From: Streptomyces sp. Root1304
Lineage (GTDB): Bacteria; Actinomycetota; Actinomycetes; Streptomycetales; Streptomycetaceae
Assembly (NCBI RefSeq): GCF_001426405.1
Contig: NZ_LMEP01000022.1
Location: 187,363 to 251,362 of the forward strand
Reading direction: 5' to 3'
Length of the DNA: 64,000 nt
The position numbers and the translations under genes are program-made. Position 1 is the first letter of the stretch; every line of letters starts with the position of its first letter. This document shows positions 9,184-17,812 of the stretch, in pieces. Under the pieces are notes generated by a model that worked only from the letters and a program-made list of their open reading frames with translations, did no database searches and had not been told where the DNA came from.

Positions 9184-9295
9184 TCCGGGACGCGCACAGC
9201 CTTGCATCAGGTCCTGGCGGGCGCCGCCGAGCCGCGATCAGCCGGCCGGGCCTCTTGGCGCACAACGAGCACCACCTTTGGACGAGGAGAGTGGA

Positions 9296-10630
9296 ATGCG
9301 CACTTCCAGCAGCAGACGCGGACGCCGTGCGGCGGTCGCGGCGGTCGCCGTCGTCGTGACCGGCACGGCCCTGCTCACCGGTTGCGGCAGCGACAGCGAC
9401 GACGCCGCCCCGGGCGGCGGCAAGATCACGCTGCGGGTCGGGACCTTCGGTTCCTTCGGCTACGACGACAAGACCGGCGCCAAGCTCTACGCCGAGTACG
9501 AGAAGACCCACCCCAACATCAAGATCGAAGAGTCGAACGTCGCCGACGGCCAGAAGTACTGGGACACGCTGAAGCTGCGCCTCTCCCGCAACAGCGGCCT
9601 CGCGGATATCCAGGCCGTCGAGGTCGGCTTCATCGCCGAGGCGACCGGTCCCACCATGGCGGACAAGTGGGTCGACCTGAGCAAGGAGGGCGGTGCGGAC
9701 ATCGGCGCCTTCCTCGACTGGAAGGTGAAGCAGGCGACCACCGCCGACGGCAAGGTCATCGGTCTCGGCACCGACATCGGCCCGATGGCCATCTGCTACA
9801 ACAAGGACCTCTTCGCCAAGGCCAAGCTGCCCACCGAGCGCGAGGCCGTCGCCAAGCTGTGGGCGGGCGACTGGGGCAGGTTCCTGGAGACCGGGAAGAC
9901 GTACCAGAAGAACGCGCCCGCCGGCACCTCCTTCCACGACTCGGCGAGCGGACTGTTCAACGCCGTCGTCTCCAGCGACCCGGTGCAGTACGCCGACGCG
10001 AACGGCAAGCTGGACTGGGAGAACAGCCCCGGCGTGAAGAAGGCCTGGGAGACCGCCGTCGCGGCGGCGCAGGGCGGACTCACCGCCAAGCTCCGCCAGT
10101 TCGACGAGAAGGGCACCTGGAACGCGGCCTTCAAGAACTCGAAGTTCGCCACCGTCGCCTGCCCCAGCTGGATGACCGGCATCATCAAGGACCAGGCGGG
10201 CCCCGCCAACCAGGGCAAGTGGGACATCGCCGCTCCGCCGGTGGCCGGCAACTGGGGCGGCGCCTTCCTCGCCGTACCGAAGTCCGGCAAGCACGCCAAG
10301 GAGGCCGCCGAGCTCGCCGCCTGGCTGACCGCCCCCGCGCAGCACGCCAAGGTGTTCGCGGTCAACGGCAACATCCCCTCGTCCAAGGACACCCTCACCT
10401 CGTCCGCGGTCCAGGACGCCAAGCTGCCGTACTTCGGCGACACCCCGGTCGGCCGGATCTTCTCCGGCGCGGCGGCCCGCATCACGCCCGCCACGATCAG
10501 CCGCTACGACGGCCAGGTGAAGACCTTCCTCACGGACAACGGCATCCTCGACATCGAGCAGCGGGGCACCGACCCGGCCAAGGCCTGGGAGAACGTCAAG
10601 AAGCTGGTCGACGACAAGATCGACCAGTAG
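9296..10630 (+). CDS. cebE: Cellobiose/cellotriose ABC transporter substrate-binding lipoprotein
   Basis: 444 residues. The ATG at 9296 follows GAGGAGA; a TTG six codons upstream is less likely. A twin-Arg-rich N-region and hydrophobic segment lead to the lipobox LTGC, with Cys30 the lipidation site, so the mature protein is anchored outside the membrane. The body is an extracellular solute-binding protein family 1 fold (for example IQAVEVGFIAEAT and GTDIGPMAICYNKDLF). It is first in cebEFG-bglC behind a CebR operator. No ATPase gene is present; in Streptomyces the shared MsiK ATPase, encoded elsewhere, energises this importer. Confidence 0.93.
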   Translation: MRTSSSRRGRRAAVAAVAVVVTGTALLTGCGSDSDDAAPGGGKITLRVGTFGSFGYDDKTGAKLYAEYEKTHPNIKIEESNVADGQKYWDTLKLRLSRNSGLADIQAVEVGFIAEATGPTMADKWVDLSKEGGADIGAFLDWKVKQATTADGKVIGLGTDIGPMAICYNKDLFAKAKLPTEREAVAKLWAGDWGRFLETGKTYQKNAPAGTSFHDSASGLFNAVVSSDPVQYADANGKLDWENSPGVKKAWETAVAAAQGGLTAKLRQFDEKGTWNAAFKNSKFATVACPSWMTGIIKDQAGPANQGKWDIAAPPVAGNWGGAFLAVPKSGKHAKEAAELAAWLTAPAQHAKVFAVNGNIPSSKDTLTSSAVQDAKLPYFGDTPVGRIFSGAAARITPATISRYDGQVKTFLTDNGILDIEQRGTDPAKAWENVKKLVDDKIDQ

Positions 10631-10640
10631 CGGGGGCGCC

Positions 10641-10673
10641 TGCCGGTCCGCCGCCCGCGGCGGCGGACCGGCA
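10641..10673 (+). terminator. Intercistronic hairpin between cebE and cebF
   Basis: A perfect 13-bp GC-rich stem (10641-10653 with 10661-10673) and 7-base loop begin 11 bases after the cebE stop. It lies inside an operon, so it more likely stabilises the cebE mRNA or attenuates transcription into cebF than ends transcription fully. Confidence 0.7.
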
Positions 10674-10715
10674 CCGTCCGCACCACCGCACGCATCGACC
10701 TGGAAGGACGCCCCC

Positions 10716-11714
10716 GTGGCCACCTCCGTTCGGGCGCGGCCGGAAGGCTCCCCGCCGCCCGCACCGCCCTCCTCCCCCGGCCCGCGCCGCCGCGCCCCCT
10801 CGGGCGGCCTGCGCAGCACCCTCTACCGCTGGGACCTCAAGGCCGTCCCGTACGTCTTCGTCACCCCCTTCTTCCTCACCTTCGCCGCCTTCGGCCTCTT
10901 CCCGCTGATCTACACCGGCTGGCTCTCCCTCCACCGGGTCGAACTCGGCGGCGAGGCGCAGTGGAAGGGCCTGGAGAACTACACCGACCTCGCGACCAGC
11001 GAGTTCTTCTGGAACGCGCTGTTCAACACCTTCACCATCGGGGTCATCTCGACCGTCCCGCAGCTGCTGATGGCGCTGGGACTCGCGCACCTCCTCAACT
11101 ACAAGCTCCGCGGCCGCGGTTTCTTCCGGGTCGCGATCCTCGCCCCGTACGCCACCTCGATCGCGGCGGCGACCCTGGTCTTCGCCCAGCTGTTCAACAC
11201 CGACTACGGGCTCATCAACACCTTCCTCGACGTGGTCGGGCTCGGTCCGGTCGACTGGGAGGCCTCCCGGTGGCCGGCGCAGATCGCGATCTCCACGATC
11301 GTCACCTGGCGCTGGACCGGCTACAACGCGCTGATCTACCTGGCCGCCATGCAGGCCGTCCCGCAGGACCTGTACGAGGCGGCCTCGCTCGACGGGGCCT
11401 CGCGCTGGCGCCAGTTCCTCAGCGTCACGATCCCGTCGATCCGGCCCACCGTCCTCTTCACGATCGTCGTCTCCACCATCGGCGCCACCCAGCTCTTCGG
11501 CGAGCCGATGTTGTACGGCGGCAGCGTCGGCATCAGCGGCGGCAGCGGCAACCAGTTCCAGACGCTGAGCCTGCTCATGTACGAGAAGGGCTGGGTGACC
11601 GGCGCGCTGGGCCAGGCCTCGGCCATCGCCTGGGTCATGCTGCTGCTCCTGCTGGTCGTCGGCGGCGTCCAGGCGCTCGTCTCCCGTCACCAACGCAAGA
11701 AGCTGGGGGGCTGA
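10716..11714 (+). CDS. cebF: Cellobiose/cellotriose ABC transporter permease CebF
   Basis: 332 residues from a GTG with GGAAGGA upstream. A Pro-rich cytoplasmic N-terminus of about 45 residues precedes six predicted membrane helices (first at VFVTPFFLTFAAFGLFPLIY). The EAA loop that contacts the ATPase is EAASLDGASRWRQFLSVTIP. It belongs to the MalF-type binding-protein-dependent permeases and pairs with CebG four bases downstream to form the membrane pore served by CebE. Confidence 0.92.
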   Translation: MATSVRARPEGSPPPAPPSSPGPRRRAPSGGLRSTLYRWDLKAVPYVFVTPFFLTFAAFGLFPLIYTGWLSLHRVELGGEAQWKGLENYTDLATSEFFWNALFNTFTIGVISTVPQLLMALGLAHLLNYKLRGRGFFRVAILAPYATSIAAATLVFAQLFNTDYGLINTFLDVVGLGPVDWEASRWPAQIAISTIVTWRWTGYNALIYLAAMQAVPQDLYEAASLDGASRWRQFLSVTIPSIRPTVLFTIVVSTIGATQLFGEPMLYGGSVGISGGSGNQFQTLSLLMYEKGWVTGALGQASAIAWVMLLLLLVVGGVQALVSRHQRKKLGG

Positions 11715-11718
11715 CCTC

Positions 11719-12654
11719 ATGGCCCGCACACTCGCCACCCCGAGTCCGGCGCGCCCGGCGCCCGGGAGCGCCGCACCCGGCCGGCGCTCCCGGCGGTCGC
11801 CCGGACCCCGCCTCCGCCAGTCGGCCGGCCGGCAGCACCACGCCGGACCCCTGACGTACGTCCTGCTGATCGTCGCCGCCGTGGTCTCGCTCTTCCCGCT
11901 GTACTGGAACGTCGTCGCGGCCTCGCACACCGGCGAACGGGTCGTGGAGGCGCCGGCGCCGCTGCTGCCGGGCTCCCGTCTCCTGGACAACCTCACGTTC
12001 GCCTGGAACCAGGTCGACATGGGCGCGGCGCTGGTCAACACGACGATCGTGGCGAGCCTGGTGGCCGCGTCCACCGTCCTCTTCTCCACGCTCGCCGGGT
12101 TCGCCTTCGCCAAGCTGCCGTTCCGGGGCCGGGGCCTGCTGCTCTCGCTGGTGGTCGCCACCATGACGATCCCGCCCCAGCTGAGCGTCATCCCGCTCTA
12201 CCAGATCGTCACCGACCTCGGCTGGGTCGACCAGCTCCAGTCGGTCGTGCTGCCCTCGCTGGTCGCCGCCTTCGGTGTGTTCTTCATGCGGCAGTTCCTC
12301 GTCGAGGCGCTTCCCGTCGAACTGGTCGAGGCGGCCCGGATGGACGGGGCGCACAGTCTCCGGATCATCTGGCACGTGGTGTTCCCGGTGGCACGGCCCG
12401 CCATGGCCGTGCTCGGCATGCTGGTCTTCGTCCAGGCGTGGAACGACTTCTTCTGGCCCTTCATCGCGCTCACCCCGGACGGCAACCCCACTCTTCAGGT
12501 GGCACTGGCCGGGCTGGGCGCGGGAAACCACACCGTGGACCACGCCGTCGTACTGACCGGCGCGCTGCTGTCCACCGTTCCGCTGCTGCTCGTCTTCGCC
12601 TTCCTCGGCAAGCACATCGTCGGCGGCATCACGGCAGGCGCCGTCAAGAGCTGA
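11719..12654 (+). CDS. cebG: Cellobiose/cellotriose ABC transporter permease CebG
   Basis: 311 residues, ATG four bases after the cebF stop. An Arg/Pro-rich cytoplasmic N-terminus of about 42 residues leads into six helices (first [19 protein letters not shown]). The EAA loop reads [20 protein letters not shown]. MalG-type permease, partner of CebF. Confidence 0.92.
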   Translation: MARTLATPSPARPAPGSAAPGRRSRRSPGPRLRQSAGRQHHAGPLTYVLLIVAAVVSLFPLYWNVVAASHTGERVVEAPAPLLPGSRLLDNLTFAWNQVDMGAALVNTTIVASLVAASTVLFSTLAGFAFAKLPFRGRGLLLSLVVATMTIPPQLSVIPLYQIVTDLGWVDQLQSVVLPSLVAAFGVFFMRQFLVEALPVELVEAARMDGAHSLRIIWHVVFPVARPAMAVLGMLVFVQAWNDFFWPFIALTPDGNPTLQVALAGLGAGNHTVDHAVVLTGALLSTVPLLLVFAFLGKHIVGGITAGAVKS

Positions 12655-12707
12655 CCGGCCGCGCCGATGCCTTCCCCGTACCGAACGTCCCTACCCCGTA
12701 CCCGCGT

Positions 12708-12721
12708 TGGGAGCGCTCTCC
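12708..12721 (+). promoter_or_regulatory. Imperfect CebR operator overlapping the bglC ribosome-binding site
   Basis: TGGGAGCGCTCTCC matches the CebR consensus at 12 of 14 positions. Its GGGAG (12709-12713) is also the only plausible Shine-Dalgarno sequence for the bglC ATG at 12723, nine bases on. CebR bound here would roadblock transcription entering bglC. Confidence 0.82.
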
Positions 12722-12722
12722 T

Positions 12723-14165
12723 ATGACCGCGTCCGAAACCCGGCCGCTCACCGCCACCCGTTCGTTCCCGTCCGACTTCCTCTGGGGCGCCGCCACCGCC
12801 GCGTACCAGATCGAGGGAGCCGCGGCGGAGGACGGCCGTACCCCGTCCATCTGGGACACCTTCTCGCACACCCCCGGCAAGGTCTTCGAGGGCCACACCG
12901 GTGACGTGGCCGTGGACCACTACCACCGGTTCCGCGAGGACGTCCGCATCATGTCCGAACTCGGCCTGAACGCCTACCGGTTCTCCGTCTCCTGGTCCCG
13001 GGTCCAGCCCACCGGGCGCGGTCCCGCCGTGCAGAAGGGCCTGGACTTCTACCGGTCGCTCGTGGACGAGCTGCTCGCCGCCGGGATCGAGCCCGCCCTC
13101 ACCCTCTACCACTGGGACCTGCCGCAGGAGCTGGAGGACGCCGGCGGCTGGCCGGAGCGGTCGACGGCCGAGCGGTTCGCCGAGTACGCGGGGATCGTCG
13201 CCGACGCCCTCGGTGACCGGGTGACCCGCTGGACCACCCTCAACGAGCCCTGGTGCAGCGCCTTCCTCGGCTACGGCTCCGGGGTGCACGCCCCCGGCCG
13301 CACCGACCCGGTGGCCTCGCTGCGGGCCGCGCACCACCTCAACCTCGGGCACGGTCTCGCGGTCCGGGCCCTGCGGTCCGCGCTGCCCGCCGACCGGCAG
13401 CTCTCGGTCTCGCTCAACCTCCACGAGGTCCGCCCGCTGACGGGCTCCGCCGAGGACCGGGACGCGGCCCGCCGGATCGACGCCGTCGGCAACCGGATCT
13501 GGCTGGGGCCGATGCTGGAGGGCGCCTACCCCGAGGACCTGATCCGGGACACGGCGCGGGTGACGGACTGGTCCTTCGTCAAGGACGGCGACACCGCCAC
13601 CGCCGGGCAGCCGCTGGACCTGCTGGCGATCAACTACTACACGCCGACCCTCGTCTCCCGGGTGCCCGAGGGGGCGGAGAAGCCGCAGGACGACGGGCAC
13701 GGGAACAGCGACCACTCGCCGTGGCCCGGCGCGGACGACGTCGCCTTCCACCGGGCGCCGGGCGAGCGGACGGCGATGGGCTGGCCGGTCGACGCGAGCG
13801 CGCTGTACGACCTGCTGACCCGGGTGTCGGCGGCACATCCCGAACTCCCGCTGGTGATCAGCGAGAACGGGGCGGCGTACGAGGACGTGGTCGGCCCGGA
13901 CGGCTCGGTGCACGACCCGGAACGCGCCGCGTACGTGCACGCGCATCTGGAGGCCGTCCACCGGGCGCTCTCGGACGGGGTCGACGTGCGCGGCTACTTC
14001 CTGTGGTCGCTGCTCGACAACTTCGAGTGGGCGTACGGCTACGCGAAGCGGTTCGGCGCCGTGCGGGTGGACTACGACACCCTGGAGCGGACCCCGAAGT
14101 CCAGTGCCCGCTGGTACGCGCGGGTGGCGCGGTCGGGCGAGCTGCACGCCCCCGACGGCGGCTGA
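12723..14165 (+). CDS. bglC: Intracellular beta-glucosidase, GH1
   Basis: 480 residues with no signal peptide. The GH1 acid/base is Glu175 in TLNEPW and the nucleophile Glu381 in ISENGA; the N-terminal signature [15 protein letters not shown] and the C-terminal [13 protein letters not shown] are intact. It hydrolyses imported cellobiose and cellotriose to glucose and thereby removes the CebR inducer, giving feedback on the regulon. The 68-base gap from cebG holds the operator that doubles as its ribosome-binding site, so it can be read through from cebE and tuned separately. Confidence 0.94.
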   Translation: MTASETRPLTATRSFPSDFLWGAATAAYQIEGAAAEDGRTPSIWDTFSHTPGKVFEGHTGDVAVDHYHRFREDVRIMSELGLNAYRFSVSWSRVQPTGRGPAVQKGLDFYRSLVDELLAAGIEPALTLYHWDLPQELEDAGGWPERSTAERFAEYAGIVADALGDRVTRWTTLNEPWCSAFLGYGSGVHAPGRTDPVASLRAAHHLNLGHGLAVRALRSALPADRQLSVSLNLHEVRPLTGSAEDRDAARRIDAVGNRIWLGPMLEGAYPEDLIRDTARVTDWSFVKDGDTATAGQPLDLLAINYYTPTLVSRVPEGAEKPQDDGHGNSDHSPWPGADDVAFHRAPGERTAMGWPVDASALYDLLTRVSAAHPELPLVISENGAAYEDVVGPDGSVHDPERAAYVHAHLEAVHRALSDGVDVRGYFLWSLLDNFEWAYGYAKRFGAVRVDYDTLERTPKSSARWYARVARSGELHAPDGG

Positions 14166-14207
14166 CCGCCGCACCCGCGAAGGGGGACCGCGCCGCGCAC
14201 ACGCGGG

Positions 14208-14238
14208 AGGGCCGCGCCGGACGAACCGGCGCGGCCCT
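14208..14238. terminator. Bidirectional terminator after bglC
   Basis: A perfect 13-bp stem (14208-14220 with 14226-14238) and a 5-base loop lie between convergent bglC and the next minus-strand gene. Confidence 0.8.
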
Positions 14239-14259
14239 GCTTCACGGTGTGGGCGACGG

Positions 14260-14730
14260 TCAGATGTCGACCACGCGGTAGCCGATGACGTAGACGCCGC
14301 CGGAGCCCTCCACGGAGCGCCACTGCGTCTCGGCGCCGACCTCGCTGCCGGTGACCAGGGTGGCGCCGAGCTTGTCGTCGCCGCTGGTCGAGTCGTAGTC
14401 CCAGAGGGTCAGGGTGCGGGCCTGCTCCTTGCCGAGGATCAGGGCCGCGTTGCCGTTGCCGTCGGCCATGGAGCGGACGTAGCCGCTTCCCATGGTCTGG
14501 TACTTGACGCCGTTTCCGGGCCAGACCTTGACGGCGTTGCCGTTGGCGTCGGTGATCTTGAGGTAGGCCTCGTCGTGGTCGCCCTCGCTGTTGACCTGGC
14601 AGTGCAGTTCGACGAGTTCGATGCGGACGTAGTCGATCGGCTCGGCCTGGGCGGCGCCGGCGAAGGCGCCGACGCTCCCGAGCGCCAGCAGGGCGGTGAC
14701 GGCCGTGCGGACGAGTCGGTTCTTGCGCAT
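14260..14730 (-). CDS. Small secreted protein of unknown function
   Basis: 156 residues from the ATG at 14730 behind GGGGGA; the frame extends upstream but lacks a signal peptide there. Residues 1 to about 29 are a Sec signal peptide ending AGAAQA. The mature part is beta-rich with a pattern seen in C2-like sandwiches (DYVRIELVELHCQV, DHDEAYLKIT, LTLWDYDSTSGDDKLGATLV). Acidic Asp/Asn loops could bind calcium, but that is inference. It has a single Cys in the mature protein. No link to the cellobiose genes beyond position. Confidence 0.75.
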   Translation of the reverse strand: MRKNRLVRTAVTALLALGSVGAFAGAAQAEPIDYVRIELVELHCQVNSEGDHDEAYLKITDANGNAVKVWPGNGVKYQTMGSGYVRSMADGNGNAALILGKEQARTLTLWDYDSTSGDDKLGATLVTGSEVGAETQWRSVEGSGGVYVIGYRVVDI

Positions 14731-14897
14731 GTGGTCCCCCCACATTCGGGTCACGTACGTGACGGTGGTCCCGGCCCGCCTCCTGACGGCGGGGCCGGTG
14801 TGCCGTTCCCCTCGGCACGACACCTACCGTGCCCGGCTTCCCCCGTCCGGTTCTACGCGCGTTCCACTGGGCGGAACGGCCCCGCACGGGTGTGGTT

Positions 14898-15689
14898 TCA
14901 GAGCACCAGAGCGGCGTGCGGGAGCGTCCTGCGGGGTCCGCTCCGCCCGAGCGTGCGAGTGATCGCGGCGCCGGCCTCGGCGACGGCGCGGGCGAGCCCG
15001 TCGAGCGGGCGGCCCGCCGGGACGAGGCCGGCGAGCGCCGCGACCGTACGCCCGTCCGGGGTGCGGACGGGCACCGCGGCGCAGCACACGCCGTCCATCA
15101 CGTCCTCGCGGTCGAGGACGGCGCCGCCTCGCAGGGGCCCGCGCAGGGCCTTGCCCGCGGCGGTGTCCAGCCGGAACGCGATGCCGTCCCGTACGGGGAG
15201 CAGGGGTTCGAGGTCCCCGGGGACCGAGCCGACCGTGATCGCCATGTCCTCGCGCAGCACGGTGAGGACCACGCTCGCGCCGGTGGCGGCCCGGAGCCGC
15301 TGGAGCGGCAGCCGGGCGGCGGGCCGCAGGCCCGGGTGCGGTTCCCAGGACTGGCCGAGGCGGTAGAGCTGCGGGCCGACGCGGTAGCGGTTGCCCCTGC
15401 GTTCGACGGCGCCGAGCGTGACCAGCTGGTCGAGCAGCCGGTGGACGCTGCCCTTGGGCACCCCGCAGAGGAGGGCCAGTTCGGTCACCCCGGCCTCGTC
15501 GCCGCTCCGGCGCAGGGCGTCGAGCAGGGCGAAGGCCCCTTCGAGGACGCCCCGGCCCCGCGCGGGGACGGCGGCGCCGCCGGCATCCGTCCGGGCGGCG
15601 CCGTCACCTCCGCCTCCCGCTCCGATGCCTCCGTCGCCCGTGCCGCCGGGCCCGGCTCTGTGCGGTTCACGTCCTGTACCGGTGTCCAT
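14898..15689 (-). CDS. IclR-family transcriptional regulator
   Basis: 263 residues, ATG preceded by AGGGGG. A Gly/Ala-rich tail of about 45 residues precedes the IclR winged helix (VTELALLCGVPKGSVHRLLDQL, then GAVERRGNRYRVG). The ligand-sensing domain follows with VVLTVLREDMAITVGSVPG and CCAAVPVRTPDGRTVAALA. IclR proteins typically control catabolism of aromatic or small organic acids, but no catabolic gene adjoins it, so the target is unknown. Confidence 0.88.
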   Translation of the reverse strand: MDTGTGREPHRAGPGGTGDGGIGAGGGGDGAARTDAGGAAVPARGRGVLEGAFALLDALRRSGDEAGVTELALLCGVPKGSVHRLLDQLVTLGAVERRGNRYRVGPQLYRLGQSWEPHPGLRPAARLPLQRLRAATGASVVLTVLREDMAITVGSVPGDLEPLLPVRDGIAFRLDTAAGKALRGPLRGGAVLDREDVMDGVCCAAVPVRTPDGRTVAALAGLVPAGRPLDGLARAVAEAGAAITRTLGRSGPRRTLPHAALVL

Positions 15690-15858
15690 GAGTCCCCCTG
15701 ACTCCGCACGCCCGGCCGCGGTCCCCCGATGGCACGCTCCGGGCCGGCGTCCACCATGCCGCAGAGGGGACGATTCCGGCGAAGGGCTCGGCCCGCCCGT
15801 CGTGTCGCGAAGGTCCCCGGGGGCGGTGTCGCCCCCGGGGAACTCCTTCCGGCTCGGT

Positions 15859-17454
15859 CTACGGCCGGCCGTCGATCCAGCTCAGCTTGTGTCCGTAGAG
15901 CACGCGCTGGCAGTAGTCCTTCCCGTCCGGGTCGCCGGCGTCATGGCCCGCCGTGCAGTCGTCCGCGGTCCCCGGGCGGTGTTCGGACAGGGACCAGAGG
16001 CGGCCGGTGCCGCGCTCGACGTAGAGGTCCTCGGCGCCCCGCGCGGTCTTGACGGCCTGGCCGGTCTGGGCGAGCCGGCCGCCGGCCCATGTGTAGCGCC
16101 AGAGGTTGCCGGGCTCGTCCGTGCCCTTGGACTCGTTGACGTACAGCGTGCCGTCGTACGCGGCGGCGCCCTGCGCGCCGCCGCCGGTCAGCGGCAGGTA
16201 GTTGGCCCAGCCCTGCGCGGGCACGTCGGCGGAGCGTCCCTCCAGGTCCGCGATCGGGTAGGAGGCGATGCGGCCGGTGGAGGGGTAGCCGCTCTTCGGC
16301 CTGCAGTACTCGCCCATGAGCAGCCGGTCCGGGGTGGTGCTGCGGTCCAGCGAGATGTAGGAGGCCTTGGGGGCGCCGGTGGAGACGCAGGCGTAGGAGC
16401 CCTGGGGGTTGTTCCGGGTGGCCTTGAACTTCCAGGCGGCCACCTGGGGCATCACGTAGCGGTAGCCGAAGCTGTACCAGACGTTGTCGTGGCGGCCGAC
16501 CTTCGTCTTGTCCTGCACATTGGCGGTGGTCTTCACGCCGTCGGTGTCGGTGCCCATGGCGTCGTGCGTGGCGGGATCTCCGTCCGGGTCCAGGTCCATG
16601 ATGGTGCGCATGTCGAAGACGCGCATGCCGTTGCGGGTGTCGGCGACGTAGAGGTAGTTGCCGTACCAGACGATCCCGCCGGCGTGCACGCCCCGCTGGA
16701 TCGGGTACTCGGAGGCGTGCAGCCCGTCGAAGGAGATGTGGTCGGCGGAGTTCACGTAGGTCCAGCCGAGCAGGACGTGCCGGTACTTGATCTCGGGGCT
16801 GCCGGTGGCCGGGTTGATCCGGCTCTGCACGAAGGTGATCCGGACGCCCTTCTGGTTGCAGGCGTCGTCCGCCTCCAGCTCGGCCTCGGTGCAGTCGCCG
16901 GCCGTGGGGAGCGGGTCGTTCTCCCGTCCCGGGTCGTAGCCGTCGTAGGAGGCGTACAGCTGGATGTTCCCGGCCTCGCCCCACAGTTCGTTGTCCTTGG
17001 CGTCGGAGACACCGGTCATGCCCTGGGGGACCCATTCCCGCGAGACGGAGTCGTCGTCCCGCAGGCAGTACTTGATGTCGGGGTCCGGGGCGGTGCCGAA
17101 CGGGTCGCGGGAACACCACGGTACGGCGGTGCGGTTCGCCCCGGCCAGCAGGTTCTGCACACCGGACTTGGGCAGGACCGCGTCCAGGCGGGCGACCCGT
17201 CGGGTGGTCTCGCCGTTCAGCGCGCCGGGCGAGAGGGTGAAGTCGCCGGGCGAGGCCGCGCCGCCGGGCTCGGTCCAGGCGCCGGCCGAGAAGGGCGGGG
17301 CGGCACCCTCGGTCGTACGGGGTTCCTGGATCCAGCTCTGCGGGACGTCCGGCGGAAGGCCCTCCGCCCGGGCCGGCCCCGCGACGGCGGTGAACGCGAG
17401 CGAGGCCGCGGCGGCGGCCGTGAGCCAAGCGCGGCGAATGCGCCTTGTGGGCAT
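15859..17454 (-). CDS. Large secreted protein, probable beta-propeller
   Basis: 531 residues from the ATG at 17454, with GGAGG upstream. Signal peptide about 1-30 (RRIRRAWLTAAAAASLAF to GPARA). The mature protein has an N-terminal unassigned part with several Cys, then propeller-like strands such as GIVWYGNYLYVADTRNGMRV, AAAYDGTLYVNESKG and LWRYTWAGGRL. I see no enzyme motif. The many Trp, Tyr and Cys suit an extracellular binding protein. It is divergent from the glycerophosphodiesterase gene with a long inverted repeat between them. Confidence 0.8.
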   Translation of the reverse strand: MPTRRIRRAWLTAAAAASLAFTAVAGPARAEGLPPDVPQSWIQEPRTTEGAAPPFSAGAWTEPGGAASPGDFTLSPGALNGETTRRVARLDAVLPKSGVQNLLAGANRTAVPWCSRDPFGTAPDPDIKYCLRDDDSVSREWVPQGMTGVSDAKDNELWGEAGNIQLYASYDGYDPGRENDPLPTAGDCTEAELEADDACNQKGVRITFVQSRINPATGSPEIKYRHVLLGWTYVNSADHISFDGLHASEYPIQRGVHAGGIVWYGNYLYVADTRNGMRVFDMRTIMDLDPDGDPATHDAMGTDTDGVKTTANVQDKTKVGRHDNVWYSFGYRYVMPQVAAWKFKATRNNPQGSYACVSTGAPKASYISLDRSTTPDRLLMGEYCRPKSGYPSTGRIASYPIADLEGRSADVPAQGWANYLPLTGGGAQGAAAYDGTLYVNESKGTDEPGNLWRYTWAGGRLAQTGQAVKTARGAEDLYVERGTGRLWSLSEHRPGTADDCTAGHDAGDPDGKDYCQRVLYGHKLSWIDGRP

Positions 17455-17531
17455 GGGGGTTGCCTCCGTCTGCTCGGGTGTCCGATCGACCGAACGGAGG
17501 TTTCCAGAGCACCTGCGCGAACGCAAACAAC

Positions 17532-17586
17532 TGCCCGCCGTCGACAACTGCCGCTCCCGGAGCGGCAGTTGTCGACAAGGCGGGCA
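17532..17586. repeat. Long inverted repeat in a divergent intergenic region
   Basis: A 16-bp perfect stem (17540-17555 with 17561-17576, 5-base loop) is extended by a further 8 bp (17532-17539 with 17579-17586), leaving only a 2-base AA bulge. It lies in the 358-base gap between two divergently transcribed genes, so it is not at a 3' end. A direct repeat ACAACTGCC (17527 and 17544) partly overlaps it. Candidate operator or structured 5' leader for the minus-strand gene. Confidence 0.85.
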
Positions 17587-17799
17587 TTTCGCGACCGCTC
17601 GGGCGGGGTCGGGCGCCGAACGGTGAGGGGTGGGTGAAGGTCCCCGTGGGGACCGGTGCGGGGAACCGGGCGGATCCTTCGAATTTCGTTTCACGCGGAT
17701 CGCCGGGAATGTGCCCGACCCGCCACGCCGGCGCGATCGGAGCGATCGGCGCGAAAGGTGTCCGCCCCGGCGCTCCGGCCCGATCGGGGGCGCGCCCTC

Positions 17800-17805
17800 T
17801 AAAGT
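17800..17805 (+). promoter_or_regulatory. Candidate -10 element for a leaderless transcript
   Basis: TAAAGT ends 7 bases before the ATG at 17813 and there is no Shine-Dalgarno sequence, so transcription probably begins at or next to the start codon. Confidence 0.5.
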
Positions 17806-17812
17806 GTCGGGA

